From Muribaculaceae bacterium (GTDB taxonomy: Bacteria > Bacteroidota > Bacteroidia > Bacteroidales > Muribaculaceae), in NCBI GenBank assembly GCA_022509185.1, contig JAFLTS010000006.1:43331-107330 (forward strand): 64,000 bases of DNA, in the 5' to 3' direction. A program made the position numbers and the translations under genes. Position 1 is the stretch's first letter. The number at the start of each line of letters is the position of its first letter. Of the stretch, positions 9,040 through 18,171 are shown piece by piece. The notes under the pieces were generated by a model that was not told where the DNA came from, did no database searches, and worked only from the letters and a program-made list of their open reading frames with translations.

Positions 9040-9723
9040 ATGGATTTGATTAAAATCCTAAAGAAAAATAAATATCTATACACTTGTTTAAGCAGAAACC
9101 GGTTTCTGTCATTTTGTTATTCAAAATATAAATACTTAACCGGTAATAATATTTTTAAAAAAGGTAAAAGGGTTTCAGGTAAAATAAAGAAAGATATAAT
9201 AGGAAGTAAAAATAATATTACTGTTGGTAATAATTGTGAATTCCATGATTTCTCAATTCATATCCGTGGAAATAATAATAGAATTATTATAGGTGATAAT
9301 TGTTATTTTGGCCCTGAAAATAATCTTTGGGCAGAAGGAGATTCTAATGAAATAATAATTGGACCGGATTCAAGCTTCACCTGGAGGAATCATATAAATG
9401 CTCAGGAAGGACACACCAAGATTATAATAGGTACAGATTGCATGGTATCCAACAATATTATAATCAGGACATCGGATAGCCATCCAATTTATGATTTAAA
9501 TACGGGTGAAAGAATTAATCCTGCTCAAGATGTTAAAATTGGCGACCATGTTTGGATTGCACCGAATTCAAGAGTCATGAAAGGTGCTGAGATTCCGGAA
9601 GGATGTATAGTCGCCAGTGATTCTACTGTTAATAAAAGTTTTAGGTCATCTAATTGTTTGCTTGGGGGAAGACCTGCAAAGGTATTGAAGGAAAATATAA
9701 AGTGGACCCGAAATCCGATTTAA
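9040..9723 (+). CDS. Left-handed beta-helix (hexapeptide) acyltransferase
   Basis: A 227-residue protein made mostly of hexapeptide repeats. Short [I/V]-G-[N/D] turns run from about residue 55 to 130 (ITVGNNCEFHDF, IIIGDNCYFGP, IIIGPDSSF, IIIGTDCMVS). Then come the acyl-CoA acyltransferase features: an SDSHPIYD loop with a candidate catalytic His, IGDHVWIAPNSRVMKGAEIPEGCIVASDS, and a closing GGRPAKVLKENIKW. Enzymes of this type O-acetylate sugars in surface polysaccharides. No signal peptide, so it is cytoplasmic. It sits with other glycan genes. The low-GC, Asn/Ile-rich composition is common in such loci and may mean transfer. The exact substrate is unknown. Confidence 0.85.
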   Translation: MDLIKILKKNKYLYTCLSRNRFLSFCYSKYKYLTGNNIFKKGKRVSGKIKKDIIGSKNNITVGNNCEFHDFSIHIRGNNNRIIIGDNCYFGPENNLWAEGDSNEIIIGPDSSFTWRNHINAQEGHTKIIIGTDCMVSNNIIIRTSDSHPIYDLNTGERINPAQDVKIGDHVWIAPNSRVMKGAEIPEGCIVASDSTVNKSFRSSNCLLGGRPAKVLKENIKWTRNPI

Positions 9724-9780
9724 TTGGCCCTGATAAACGTGTTAACGCAATCCCTTTAAACTTTAAATTAAAAAAAAACC

Positions 9781-10902
9781 TTAAATATAAAGTTTTTGCA
9801 ACCGAGAGCCGGGATAATAAAATTCAAGTATCTCTTTATAAGAAGCACCTTTAGCCGCCATATGTGCTGCTCCGATCTGACAAAGACCTACTCCATGTCC
9901 CCAGCCTCTCCCTTTTATTTTGATTATCTCTCCTCTTTCTTCCACCTCAAAATTAGAAGAGTATAAGTGAGTGGGAGATAAGAGCCTTCTTATCCATAAT
10001 TCTTTTCCAAGATCAAGATAACCTGATGTCCCATATATGCGTAATAAGTCAATCCTTCCTGAGGGACCACGATGCAGAGGATCAATTTCTTTTATGACAC
10101 CCACATCTCTGTTAAACCGTTTCTTTAGATTTTCTTTTATTTCTTTCTTACTAATTTCGGATGTCCATCTGAAACCGTAATTTTCTGTAGCCAGATCGTA
10201 ATCTTTTAGGATTGATTTTAAAAGAGACTCTCGTTCAATTGGATCCAGAGAGAAAAGATCGCACCAAGGGTCGTCTATACTTTCTATACTTAGGGGATCG
10301 ACAGATTGCCAACATGTGGAGAAAAGCTCTGTTTTGCCACCACAACATTTTGAAAATCTTGCATCAATAATTTTGCCGGAAGAGGAGACCAGGATTTCTC
10401 CTTCCGTATCATGTATGACTCTCTCAGCCTCTTTTGAAATTGGTTGTAAGCCTTGATAACGCTGACAATGATCATCCGAACATACATGAAAACCTCGATG
10501 TGAAGCCGTATCCTCCCAGCCAATTAAAGTATTGTAATTATTAATAGAACCCTCTCTTCCTTTAAAATGAATATCAAAAACCTTTCCCACAGCCCAACTG
10601 CGGGAAATAACAGCATGAGCCTTTAGAAACTCCTCAGGAGCCGTAGGATTCATTTCACTGCCTACAACACACTCAAGATATGTTTCCATTGGCGCATGAT
10701 TAATCAAGCTTACATTACTCCCATAAGCTGTTGAATTATTAATTCCTGCATTTACATAAGTGATCTCACCGGGGAGACGGGCTTCTATTGTTTTTTCCCA
10801 ATGAAATCCATCTCCGATTAGTAGGTTTTCTACTATTATGAAATTATCATTTTTCCTGATCTGAGGAATCCCCTTAGTTCTTATTCCTATATTGATTATC
10901 AC
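9781..10902 (-). CDS. SpoIID/LytB domain protein
   Basis: A 373-residue protein with the SpoIID/LytB fold of peptidoglycan glycan-strand lytic enzymes and amidase enhancers. Diagnostic stretches are EEFLKAHAVISRSWAVG (about residue 90) and the C-terminal GRGWGHGVGLCQIGAAHMA. A Cys/His-rich patch in the middle (CSDDHCQRYQG and CCGGKTE) is common in the Bacteroidota members. The start codon is GTG at 10900-10902, because no upstream ATG is in frame. No signal peptide is visible, which is odd for a wall-acting protein. It converges on the acyltransferase gene, with their stops about 60 bases apart. Confidence 0.85.
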   Translation of the reverse strand: MIINIGIRTKGIPQIRKNDNFIIVENLLIGDGFHWEKTIEARLPGEITYVNAGINNSTAYGSNVSLINHAPMETYLECVVGSEMNPTAPEEFLKAHAVISRSWAVGKVFDIHFKGREGSINNYNTLIGWEDTASHRGFHVCSDDHCQRYQGLQPISKEAERVIHDTEGEILVSSSGKIIDARFSKCCGGKTELFSTCWQSVDPLSIESIDDPWCDLFSLDPIERESLLKSILKDYDLATENYGFRWTSEISKKEIKENLKKRFNRDVGVIKEIDPLHRGPSGRIDLLRIYGTSGYLDLGKELWIRRLLSPTHLYSSNFEVEERGEIIKIKGRGWGHGVGLCQIGAAHMAAKGASYKEILEFYYPGSRLQKLYI

Positions 10903-11001
10903 GGCCTTTATTTTTGATTCCCCTAATATAATTAAATAACAATTTAGGCTATAATAAAATAGAAAGTTTAGGGTTATTAGTTAAGGAACGCAAAGAAAGG
11001 A

Positions 11002-12021
11002 ATGGAAAAAAAGGAAAGAATAGAATATATAGATCTGGCTAAGGGCATATGCATCCTAATGGTTGTAGCAGTGCATGTGGCACCTGAAATTGCCGGATTA
11101 ACATGGTTTACATCCTTTAGGATGCCTCTATATTTCTGTCTTTCGGGAATGTTCTTCAAACAATATGGAGGGTTTTCTTCATTTCTTATAAAAAAAACAG
11201 ATAAACTTCTAATCCCTTTTTTAGGCTGGTATCTAATAAGTTACCTGATTTATTATATCCGCGTTCTGGCCATAGGAGAACCTGAAATACAGTTCCATAT
11301 TTCTGATATTTTTTACGATAAGGATTTTTATAACCTGCCTCTATGGTTTCTGTTGAGCCTGTTCTGGTGTAATATCATTTATTGTATAATTGCTTCTATA
11401 TCTTCCAGCAGAATCACACAAGGAATATTAGTTTTATGTTTTGCTTCATTAGGATGGGTTCTTTCTTATTCCGGATTGATTAACTTTCTTTTTGTAGGCA
11501 CATCTCTGACTTGTCTCCCTTTCTTTTATATGGGCCAGCTCATCGTTTCCACAAGTTTTGTAAAGAATAAATATGCAAAAAGAGACAGTATTATCAGTGG
11601 TATATGTGTAGCCCTTGCAATAGTTTGCCTCACTGTTCCTAAGGAAACAATACACGTACTTTTTTTTAAAAATACTATAATTTCCGGCAATCCGGTTATG
11701 GTTTATATCCTGGCTGCCTCATTAGTAGTGCTTCTTCTAAATATTTGCAAATACATTGGGAAGATACCTTACGTTTCTTTCTTAGGAAGATATTCCATTA
11801 TTGTGTTAGTGACTCATGGCCTTATCAATAACATAATAAACAGAAGTGTCAGACATCTTATCGGAGACCCCTCACAAGAAGCTGCCTTTCATATTCTTTT
11901 ATTTGTAATAATAATCGGATCAATGAGTCTGGTAATTCCTTTCTGCAAGAAATTTTTAGGTTATATCACCGCTCAAAAGAATCTTATTGAAGAGAAATTT
12001 TATTCTTTATCTTATCAATAA
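11002..12021 (+). CDS. Acyltransferase family 3 membrane protein
   Basis: 339 residues with about ten membrane helices. The N-terminus RIEYIDLAKGICILMVVAVHV carries the conserved Arg and His region of the acyltransferase-3 (OafA/NodX/WecH-like) family, and FRMPLYFCLSGMFFK follows, as expected. These proteins transfer acetyl or other acyl groups to surface sugars from the cytoplasmic side. Its 3' end overlaps the convergent GT14 gene by 38 bases. The genes around it (hexapeptide acyltransferase, glycosyltransferase) fit a surface glycan role. Confidence 0.88.
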   Translation: MEKKERIEYIDLAKGICILMVVAVHVAPEIAGLTWFTSFRMPLYFCLSGMFFKQYGGFSSFLIKKTDKLLIPFLGWYLISYLIYYIRVLAIGEPEIQFHISDIFYDKDFYNLPLWFLLSLFWCNIIYCIIASISSSRITQGILVLCFASLGWVLSYSGLINFLFVGTSLTCLPFFYMGQLIVSTSFVKNKYAKRDSIISGICVALAIVCLTVPKETIHVLFFKNTIISGNPVMVYILAASLVVLLLNICKYIGKIPYVSFLGRYSIIVLVTHGLINNIINRSVRHLIGDPSQEAAFHILLFVIIIGSMSLVIPFCKKFLGYITAQKNLIEEKFYSLSYQ

Positions 12022-12877
12022 TCTTCTTATCCACAGAAGAGGAAAATTTCCTGGCAAAAAACGCTCTACTCTGCATCAGTTCTACAAAGTCTTCCGATTT
12101 GAAAACATAAGGAGTGCCTCTTCTCCAGTCTATATATCTAAGATTATCATTTATAACAGTATGGCGGAAGGGAGAGTTATAGAGCATGGTATGAATAAAA
12201 ATTTCATCAGAACAAATCACGCCTCTAAATTTCTTCAAAATAAAATCCTCTTTTTCAATCAAATATCGGGTAAAAGCGGGAGATAAGGTAACCCAATTGG
12301 ATCCTTTTTTAAGCTTTAAATCTCCCCATTTTCTCTTGTACCCAGCCAATTTTTGTAATCCCACAAAACTCTTACGTATTGTCTTAGCGGCTAAATCCTG
12401 AATAAGGTGAAGAGGATTTCCTTCCTTTCTGAATCTTTGAAATTCCACAAATGGATGATAGTACCCGGTTTTGAATTCCACATTCTCTTCAATTTCCCTA
12501 CCTTCTGAAAAAGCTATAAAATTAGCATCCGGTGATATATTTGCAAAAAACCGATGAATATCTTCCTGTCTTTTTAATGGCAGGTCTGCTCCGGAAAGTA
12601 AATGAATGAAATTATAATTTCCGTTGTTCACGGCTTCCTTGAAGAGCAGAAGTTCTGCTTTAATTGAAGAAACTCCACCCCAGTTTATATTTATTCTTTT
12701 TTCAGCAGGTATTATATGAAGATTTTTAATTTTTTGGGGAAGCTTTTCCTCAAAACTTCCCGGAGTTTTCTTGTCAATTAAAAGAAAGATATCATTGTCT
12801 TCGTGCTGAAGTGTTTCAAGCAAAACTCCCAGACAATAAGGATCATTATGGGCTATTATACAATAGGCATGTTTCAC
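11984..12877 (-). CDS. GT14 family (beta-1,6-N-acetylglucosaminyltransferase-like) glycosyltransferase
   Basis: 297 residues. The N-terminus AYCIIAHNDPYCLGVLLETL and the later INWGGVSSIKAELLLFKEA and HLLSGADLPLKRQEDIHRFF are typical of the core-2/I-branching (GT14) fold in bacteria. GSNWVTLSPAFTRYLIEK and SDEIFIHTMLYNSPF complete the catalytic half. It probably adds a sugar branch to a surface glycan; the sugar is not predictable. The start is GTG at 12875-12877, because the conserved AYCIIAH begins four residues later and no ATG is available. A -7 box ends only a few bases upstream, so the mRNA may be nearly leaderless. Confidence 0.85.
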   Translation of the reverse strand: MKHAYCIIAHNDPYCLGVLLETLQHEDNDIFLLIDKKTPGSFEEKLPQKIKNLHIIPAEKRININWGGVSSIKAELLLFKEAVNNGNYNFIHLLSGADLPLKRQEDIHRFFANISPDANFIAFSEGREIEENVEFKTGYYHPFVEFQRFRKEGNPLHLIQDLAAKTIRKSFVGLQKLAGYKRKWGDLKLKKGSNWVTLSPAFTRYLIEKEDFILKKFRGVICSDEIFIHTMLYNSPFRHTVINDNLRYIDWRRGTPYVFKSEDFVELMQSRAFFARKFSSSVDKKIIDKIKNKISLQ

Positions 12878-12881
12878 ATTA

Positions 12882-12889
12882 CAAAAGTA
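12882..12889 (-). promoter_or_regulatory. Putative -7 box (TACTTTTG) for the GT14 gene
   Basis: The minus strand reads TACTTTTG four bases upstream of the GTG start. If used, transcription would begin at or next to the start codon. Confidence 0.4.
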
Positions 12890-12995
12890 ATCAATTTTAC
12901 TTCTTATTTTTTGTATTACCTTTTAATTTATTTCACTTCCTTCCTTTACATAGGTAAGATCAATTTTAAAGTTCTTAGTAATTTTGTGATACTTC

Positions 12996-13003
12996 TAAAT
13001 TTG
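12996..13003 (+). promoter_or_regulatory. Putative -7 box (TAAATTTG) for the arabinofuranosidase gene
   Basis: TAAATTTG lies 73 bases upstream of the ATG at 13076. A TTTG occurs at 12983-12986, closer than the ideal -33 spacing. Confidence 0.35.
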
Positions 13004-13075
13004 GATTATAAGTTCCTTTAATCAGGAAAATTATTAGTTATATTTACAGTGTATTTAAATCACAACTTCTATAAA

Positions 13076-15083
13076 ATGAAAAATTTCATTGTCCCTATAA
13101 TATTGATTAACGTCTTTCTTAATAACTCAACTTTAAATGCTTATAATTCCTGGGAAAAAGAAAATATAAAGTTTCAGGTGGATCTTAAGGGTGAGGGCAT
13201 CGAGATTCCAAAAACTCTCTATGGCATATTTTTTGAAGATATAAATTTTGCCGCTGATGGAGGTTTGTATGCAGAAAAAATAAAGAACAGATCTTTTGAT
13301 TTTCCGAATCCATTAACAGGCTGGATACCTTTTGGAGAATTCGAAATTTTAAATGACGGGCCTTTTGAAAAAAATCCCAATTTTTTGCGTTTAAAATCCC
13401 CTGATCATCACGAAAAACATACAGGAATTGAAAATGAAGGTTTTTTCGGTGTAAGCTTTGAAAAGGACAAGGAATACAGGTTCAGTGTTTGGGCTAAAGT
13501 TCCTTCAGATGGTAAGGCAAAACTTAAAGTGCAGCTTACAGATCCCGGCTCCTTATCAGAAAGCCAGGATATGGGATCTTCTTATATGGAAATAGAGGGA
13601 AAAGATTGGAAAAAATATTCAACCTTAATCAAAGCCCATGAGACTGTTTCCAAAGGAAGGCTTACTATTTTCCTTGTCAAACCGGAAGAGGCTGTAGACC
13701 TGGAACATGTGTCTCTATTCCCGATTGATACATGGAAAGGTCATGAAAACGGATTGAGAAAAGATTTAGTGGAAAAGTTAGACTCATTACATCCGGGAGT
13801 CTTGCGTTTTCCCGGGGGATGTATTGTTGAAGGCACTGATCTGAACAGCCGTTATCAATGGAAAAACAGTATCGGTCCTATCGAAAACCGTCCTTTAAAT
13901 GAGAACAGATGGCAATATACTTTCCCTCAGAGATTTTATCCCGACTATTATCAAAGTTATGGTTTGGGATTCTATGAATTCTTTCTATTGAGTGAAGAAC
14001 TTGGAGCTGAACCTTTACCCGTGTTAAGCGTGGGCTTAAGTTGCCAGTTCCAAAACAAAGATGAAAAGGCACATGTTCCTATTGACAGTCTTCAGCCTTA
14101 CATTGATGATGCTCTCGATTTAATAGAATTTGCAAATGGAGATTCAGACTCATACTGGGGTAAGGTTAGAATTGGAATGGGACATCCGGAGCCGTTTAAT
14201 TTAAAATATATAGGATTAGGAAATGAACAATGGGACACTTTGTATACCCAGAGGTTAAAGCCTTTTGTTAAAGCAATCAAGGAGAAATATCCGGAAATAA
14301 AAATTATAGGTTCTTCAGGACCGGATTCAGAGGGAAGAACAATTTGATTTTCTCTGGGAGGAGATGAAAAATATTGGAGTAGATTTTGTGGATGAACATT
14401 TCTACCGACCTGAAGACTGGTTTATGAATCAAGCCTCAAGATATGATATTTATGACAGGAAGGGGCCAAAAGTTTATGCGGGAGAATATGCCTGCCACGA
14501 AAGAGGAAAGAAATGGAATCACTTTAATTCCGCATTAATGGAGGCAGCTTTTATGACCGGTTTAGAGAGAAATGCCGATGTTGTTCCTATGTCCACCTAT
14601 GCACCCCTTTTTGCTCATGTGGAAGGATGGCAATGGCGACCGGACATGATCTGGTTTGATAATCTTAATTCCGTGGCTACAAGCAGTTACTATGTTCAAT
14701 CACTCTTCTCCAACCATAAGGGAGAAAAAACAGTACCTATCACTTTGAATGGAGAAGTGATTTCCGGGAAGGAAAACCAACGGGGTCTGTTTGCCACTGC
14801 TTCCGTTGTGGAAAATCCCGAAACCTTGATCATAAAAATTGTAAATACAGATAATAAGGCACAAGTTTCAGAATTCGAAATTAATGGATTGAACCCTGAT
14901 AACAATTTTTCCTCTTTAAAGGTAATTACCCTGACATCTTTAGATCCTAATTCTGAAAATTCTTTAGAGAATCCCACATTGATTCAACCCCAAGAGGAAA
15001 CATCCGAAATTGACCTTTCATGTAATTCGAGTTTCCGGATCTATCTTCCTCCCCTTTCTCTCTCGATAATCAGATTGGAATAA
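13076..15083 (+). pseudogene. GH51 alpha-L-arabinofuranosidase, interrupted by a frameshift
   Basis: A secreted arabinose-releasing glycoside hydrolase split into two frames. The signal peptide starts at the ATG at 13076 (MKNFIVPIILINVFLNNSTLNA). The family start KTLYGIFFEDINFAADGGLYAE is followed by a carbohydrate-binding-like insert (about 13330-13720), LRFPGGCIVEGTDL, and the acid/base Glu in YIGLGNEQWD (about 14217). The first frame stops at 14347 after SSGPDSEGRTI. The second frame continues exactly with EQFDFLWEEMKNIGVDFVDEHFYRP, and carries the nucleophile Glu in VYAGEYAC (about 14484) and the C-terminal beta domain. One extra base in the A/G run at 14332-14339 explains the break. Repaired length is about 668 residues. 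It may be a real mutation or an assembly error. Confidence 0.85.
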
Positions 15084-15109
15084 TCTATTCTGGAAAATAG
15101 GTTTTGAGA

Positions 15110-16018
15110 TTAAGTTTTATTTAAAATCTCTTCCCAATCTTTTAAATATAATCTGTTTAATATCGCATCAGAACTGTCTCCTTCAAGAGGAACGGATTTA
15201 TAATGGTCTATGGCTTCGCTTATTATTTCCGGATTTATATCCCGGAATCCCTCTTTATAACAATTTCTTATTTTCAATAATAAGGTTGCTAAATTATAAT
15301 CCTTATTATGGAAAGCCTTCAAATACCAATTATAGGCCTCAGGAAGATTCTTTTCTACAATTTCTCCTGTAAAATAGCAGTCGCCAATAGAAATAAGGGC
15401 TTTTGTATAATTAGTATCAGCTAACTGTTTCATTAACTCTAATCCCTCTTTCTTATTTTTATCAGATGTCCCACATGAGATTTTTTGCTTTGCTTTATTG
15501 TATAGTTTTTTTGTTTCATCATTTGATGAGCTCTTAGACTCTTTCCCTTTCTTTTTGGGATTTTTCTCTGCTGACCTTATATTTTCAATTTTTTGTTCGA
15601 GATCTGAAGTTAAATAGTCAGTCTTTTTAACAAAAGCCATAATTTCTCCCTTATAATCGGCAAAATCAAAAGATTGAAGGTTACGTAAGGAGATAGGAAG
15701 TTGAGCAGCTTTTAAACCTTTGAGAACGGTTATAAGATTACCATCCTTTCTACCACTCCATTTCTCATTAAGGAAGAGATCCCATTCATGTTTAACCCAT
15801 TGAGATAATACATACTCCACTTCAGAAGCATACACTATCATATTTTTAACCCGATCTATGGCTTCATCAATTTCTTCCCGATAAGCAGCATTTCCTTTTA
15901 GAGAAAGAGTGACTGGAGCGAAAAACACCTTTACTCCTTGTGCGGTTAGAAAATTATATATGGTTTCGGCCTCTCTATAGTCCTCACTTTTACAAGAAAT
16001 AAAGACATCGTATTCCAT
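15110..16018 (-). CDS. TIR-domain protein with Sel1-like repeats
   Basis: 302 residues from the ATG at 16018; an in-frame TTG four codons earlier is less likely. Residues 1-140 form a bacterial TIR (TIR_2-like) domain: YDVFISCKSEDYREAETIYNF, VFFAPVTLSL, then SQWVKHEWDLFL. In the latter, Trp74-x3-Glu78 matches the position of the catalytic Glu of NAD-cleaving TIR domains. A Lys/Ser-rich linker (about 150-175) leads to Sel1/TPR-like helical repeats (IGDCYFTGEIVEKNLPEAYNWYLKA). A TIR effector joined to a sensor-like repeat array suggests NAD-depleting phage defence or signalling, which is inference. It lies at the left border of the tRNA-Phe island region, and no partner gene is visible beside it. 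Confidence 0.8.
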   Translation of the reverse strand: MEYDVFISCKSEDYREAETIYNFLTAQGVKVFFAPVTLSLKGNAAYREEIDEAIDRVKNMIVYASEVEYVLSQWVKHEWDLFLNEKWSGRKDGNLITVLKGLKAAQLPISLRNLQSFDFADYKGEIMAFVKKTDYLTSDLEQKIENIRSAEKNPKKKGKESKSSSNDETKKLYNKAKQKISCGTSDKNKKEGLELMKQLADTNYTKALISIGDCYFTGEIVEKNLPEAYNWYLKAFHNKDYNLATLLLKIRNCYKEGFRDINPEIISEAIDHYKSVPLEGDSSDAILNRLYLKDWEEILNKT

Positions 16019-16253
16019 TTTGATTCTCAATTAATTCCCTCTAAACCACCAAAAATAATACAGTCCGTCAAATAATACAACCCTACAACTCAAAAGATTT
16101 GTTTAAGTCAAATGTTATTTGAACCTGTTCTTGCAAGATTATAACCGAGAATTTATTCTTTGAGATATATGGTTTTCTTTACTATCTACTCTTATGAACT
16201 CAAATTATTTTTGATTTTGCCTTTAGCATGCCTTCAAATTTGAGAAGTTGCAG

Positions 16254-16295
16254 ATAAAAAATAACCCAAATAATTTTTAATCAATTACTTGGGTT
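16254..16295 (-). terminator. Terminator hairpin behind the leftmost tRNA-Phe 3'-end copy
   Basis: 16263-16275 pairs with 16283-16295 (13 bp, one A-C mismatch, AACCCAA/TTGGGTT foot). On the minus strand the stem is followed by a TTTTTT run (16256-16261). It sits 10 bases downstream of the tRNA 3'-end fragment in the minus direction, the same arrangement as at the two other copies. Confidence 0.65.
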
Positions 16296-16304
16296 TCTTT
16301 TTCA

Positions 16305-16317
16305 GTGGTGTCACCAG
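16305..16317 (-). repeat. 13-bp copy of the tRNA-Phe 3' end (possible relict attachment site)
   Basis: GTGGTGTCACCAG is identical to the outer 13 bp of the 47-bp repeat at 19227-19273 and 21307-21353, and similarity ends there. The chance of a random 13-mer match in a window this size is low, and the terminator behind it supports a shared origin. It may mark the left end of an older integrated element. Confidence 0.5.
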
Positions 16318-16456
16318 TGGTTCCTCGTTGTGTTTGGGTGGGCTTGACTGAGTTATTATTAAGATTTTAAGTGTTTTTGGGTCAAATCTACTCACTCCAT
16401 CACAAAAAACCTATGTTTTTTTGCTTCAAGTACCTACACCTATTTTCTTTGGTTAT

Positions 16457-16657
16457 CTATCTATTTAACTCAATTTTTTCCTTTTCGTCTTTTGTAAAGA
16501 CTTCACCGCATTGAGTACAAATATAATCACCTGTTTTCTGTTCTACATAACCAAGTCCAGATATAGGAGCACCAATAGTTTCTTTTTCAAAACTTGGATG
16601 TTCACAAGGTGAGTTTCCCCAATTATCTCTTAGTTCTTGTCCTTTTTTTATGTCCAT
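16457..16657 (-). CDS. Small putative zinc-ribbon protein
   Basis: 66 residues from the ATG at 16657 (MDIKKGQELRDNWGNSPCEHP). The frame continues up to a TTG at 16681, but that codon lies in a TATTTTTG promoter box, so the ATG is preferred. Cys and His residues (PCEHPSFEKE, then YICTQCGEVFTKDE) form a likely single zinc site, Cys-x-His plus CxxC. Similar short proteins beginning KKGQxLRxxWGNxPCxHP are common but uncharacterised in Bacteroidota. It might bind RNA, DNA or protein; I cannot say which. It lies inside the putative tRNA-Phe element. Confidence 0.7.
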   Translation of the reverse strand: MDIKKGQELRDNWGNSPCEHPSFEKETIGAPISGLGYVEQKTGDYICTQCGEVFTKDEKEKIELNR

Positions 16658-16678
16658 TTGAAAATTAAATTTGTTATG

Positions 16679-16686
16679 CAAAAATA
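16679..16686 (-). promoter_or_regulatory. -7 box (TATTTTTG) for the small zinc-ribbon gene
   Basis: The minus strand reads TATTTTTG. Its last three bases are the apparent TTG start of the longer frame, which shows that this longer start is upstream of the transcript. The leader to the ATG at 16657 would be about 15 bases. Confidence 0.55.
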
Positions 16687-16760
16687 CATATATTTTCCTA
16701 TTAAAGTAACTATTTTATAACTCCAATTTCAATTCAATTTTATAATTTTTTATATTTGTT

Positions 16761-17375
16761 TTATAAGTTTAATAGATATATGTCTTTTATAATCTCGAAA
16801 TAGCTGTCTAAATCTTCTGATAACTGGAAACTATAATTTGTCCAGCCAACTAACTTATCATCTATTATCTCTATACAGGCTAACAAATATGCCAACGCAA
16901 TGTGATTATCTATTTTTTCATTTGGGAAACTCAAAATATTATTTTTTACCTCAAAATAAAGACAACTTTCTCTTAATTCTCTTGTCTTCCCTTTACTGAA
17001 ATTATCATATATTTGTTCTGTTAATTCCTTTCCAATAATATCTTGCACTCTCTTTCCTATTAATAATACATCTTTATTAACTGCTGCTTTATGTTTTATA
17101 TCATGTTTTTTGAGACTATCTTTTGAGCCTCTGGGATTAGTTTTTTTATTTACTCTAAAACAATAGATTTCAGCTTTCGTAGCTTCTTCTACGGCAGTAA
17201 TTGCGACAAATAGAACTAAATGAGTTTGGTTATTTTGTGCCAAATTAATAGAAGATTTTAATAGCGAATTTATATAAACCAGACATCTATCAAAGTTTTC
17301 AGATATCGGTTCTGGCATTTTTATTCCGTTTGGGTCTTCTATTATTGATTGTATGAAATTTATGTATCCGTTCAT
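16761..17375 (-). CDS. AbiV-like HEPN abortive-infection protein
   Basis: 204 residues, all alpha-helical. The features fit the AbiV family: an N-terminal helix with serially spaced small residues, VAITAVEEATKAEIYCFRVN (about residue 65-85, the conserved EE..K patch), KKHDIKHKAAVN, and TRELRESCLYFEV near residue 132, where AbiV proteins have an Arg-glycine/cysteine-Leu-Tyr motif. AbiV proteins stop phage growth after infection; in lactococcal phages the protein blocks translation. The gene stands alone inside the putative tRNA-Phe element, which supports a defence role. The assignment rests on motif recall only and no search was run. Confidence 0.62.
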   Translation of the reverse strand: MNGYINFIQSIIEDPNGIKMPEPISENFDRCLVYINSLLKSSINLAQNNQTHLVLFVAITAVEEATKAEIYCFRVNKKTNPRGSKDSLKKHDIKHKAAVNKDVLLIGKRVQDIIGKELTEQIYDNFSKGKTRELRESCLYFEVKNNILSFPNEKIDNHIALAYLLACIEIIDDKLVGWTNYSFQLSEDLDSYFEIIKDIYLLNL

Positions 17376-17654
17376 AAAAAATTCTTTTAGATATGAGCCA
17401 GTTCTGTTTGTTAAGTTTAAACTTCACCAAATATGTATTTTCCCAAAAATCTCATCAAATTGTGAAGATATTGTTTTTTGAATTTTACAGATATCATCTA
17501 AGATACTATTTAATGAAGAGTCTTTAATACTATAACAAAAGAAAGAAGTTTTAATGGAAGAAAATGATTTTTCTTATATTTTTTATTCAATAATTTATAA
17601 CATAAGGTAAAATGGATATGAAATGATGTTGAATAATCCATATTTTAGAGTTCC

Positions 17655-17843
17655 TCACAGGTGGAATATCCATTTGATTTTGACAGGTATGGTGGAACTC
17701 CTCACTGTTATCCTTGATATCTCCCTGATTGATCTGTCGTGATATTCCATAAGACAGATTTCAGTATGATACTCTTTCAGGTATCTTGATTTTGGTTTCA
17801 CCCAACCGACAGGTCTTCCACAAGGTCTTTTCTCTATTCCCAT
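17655..17843 (-). pseudogene. Fragment of a serine recombinase C-terminal helix-turn-helix
   Basis: 62 residues. GRPVGWVKPKSRYLKEYHTE followed by SIREISRITVRSST resembles the tail of Hin/resolvase-type recombinases (a GRPxG linker, then a helix-turn-helix with a S-I-x-x-I-[A/S] core). There is no catalytic domain upstream. After SST the frame reads PVKIKWIFHL, while a neighbouring frame reads MDIPPVRNSK, so a frameshift is likely. It is probably a decayed recombinase left from a mobile element. The stretch between it and the AbiV-like gene (17376-17654) shows nothing else. Confidence 0.4.
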
Positions 17844-18171
17844 ACTACATTGTTTTAAGTATGTTTCTTTGATACAAAATTACTCGTTTCATGTGACATA
17901 ACCAGGTGATTTTAAATGTTTTAAGATTATTTCGTATTTGGGTTATAAAGTTGGACACTTACTGTAATATGGATAATTTATGATTTTTCTGATTTTATAT
18001 TTCGTAGTCCTGATTTCTAAAAATCAATAAGTTATAACAGTTCTTCGTATTTTCGTTCGTAGTTGGTGGGTGTATCATTTTAATTCCAACCTCCATTTTT
18101 CTCTCTGTGGTGGTGAACCTGTGTTACTTTAACTGTCATCAACATAATTCAACCACACAAAAATTTAAAAA
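17844..18171. other. Intergenic region, nothing recognised
   Basis: 328 bases of AT-rich DNA with no open frame of note and no clear hairpin. It contains several GT-rich words shared with the small ORFs that follow, and may hold their promoter, although no TAnnTTTG box was found. Confidence 0.4.

Larger units (their letters stand above)
16019..16456. other. Intergenic region with relict attachment site and hairpins
   Basis: AT-rich, with no convincing gene. It contains the terminator at 16254-16295 and the 13-bp tRNA-Phe end at 16305-16317, annotated separately. A weak hairpin near 16406-16422 (runs of A and T around CCTATG) may end the small gene to its right. Confidence 0.6.

Noticed and set aside
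9758..9795. An AAACTTTA/TAAAGTTT hairpin between the acyltransferase and SpoIID genes as terminator.
   Set aside because: The stem is short and all A/T except one pair, the loop is over 20 bases, and it overlaps the end of the SpoIID frame.
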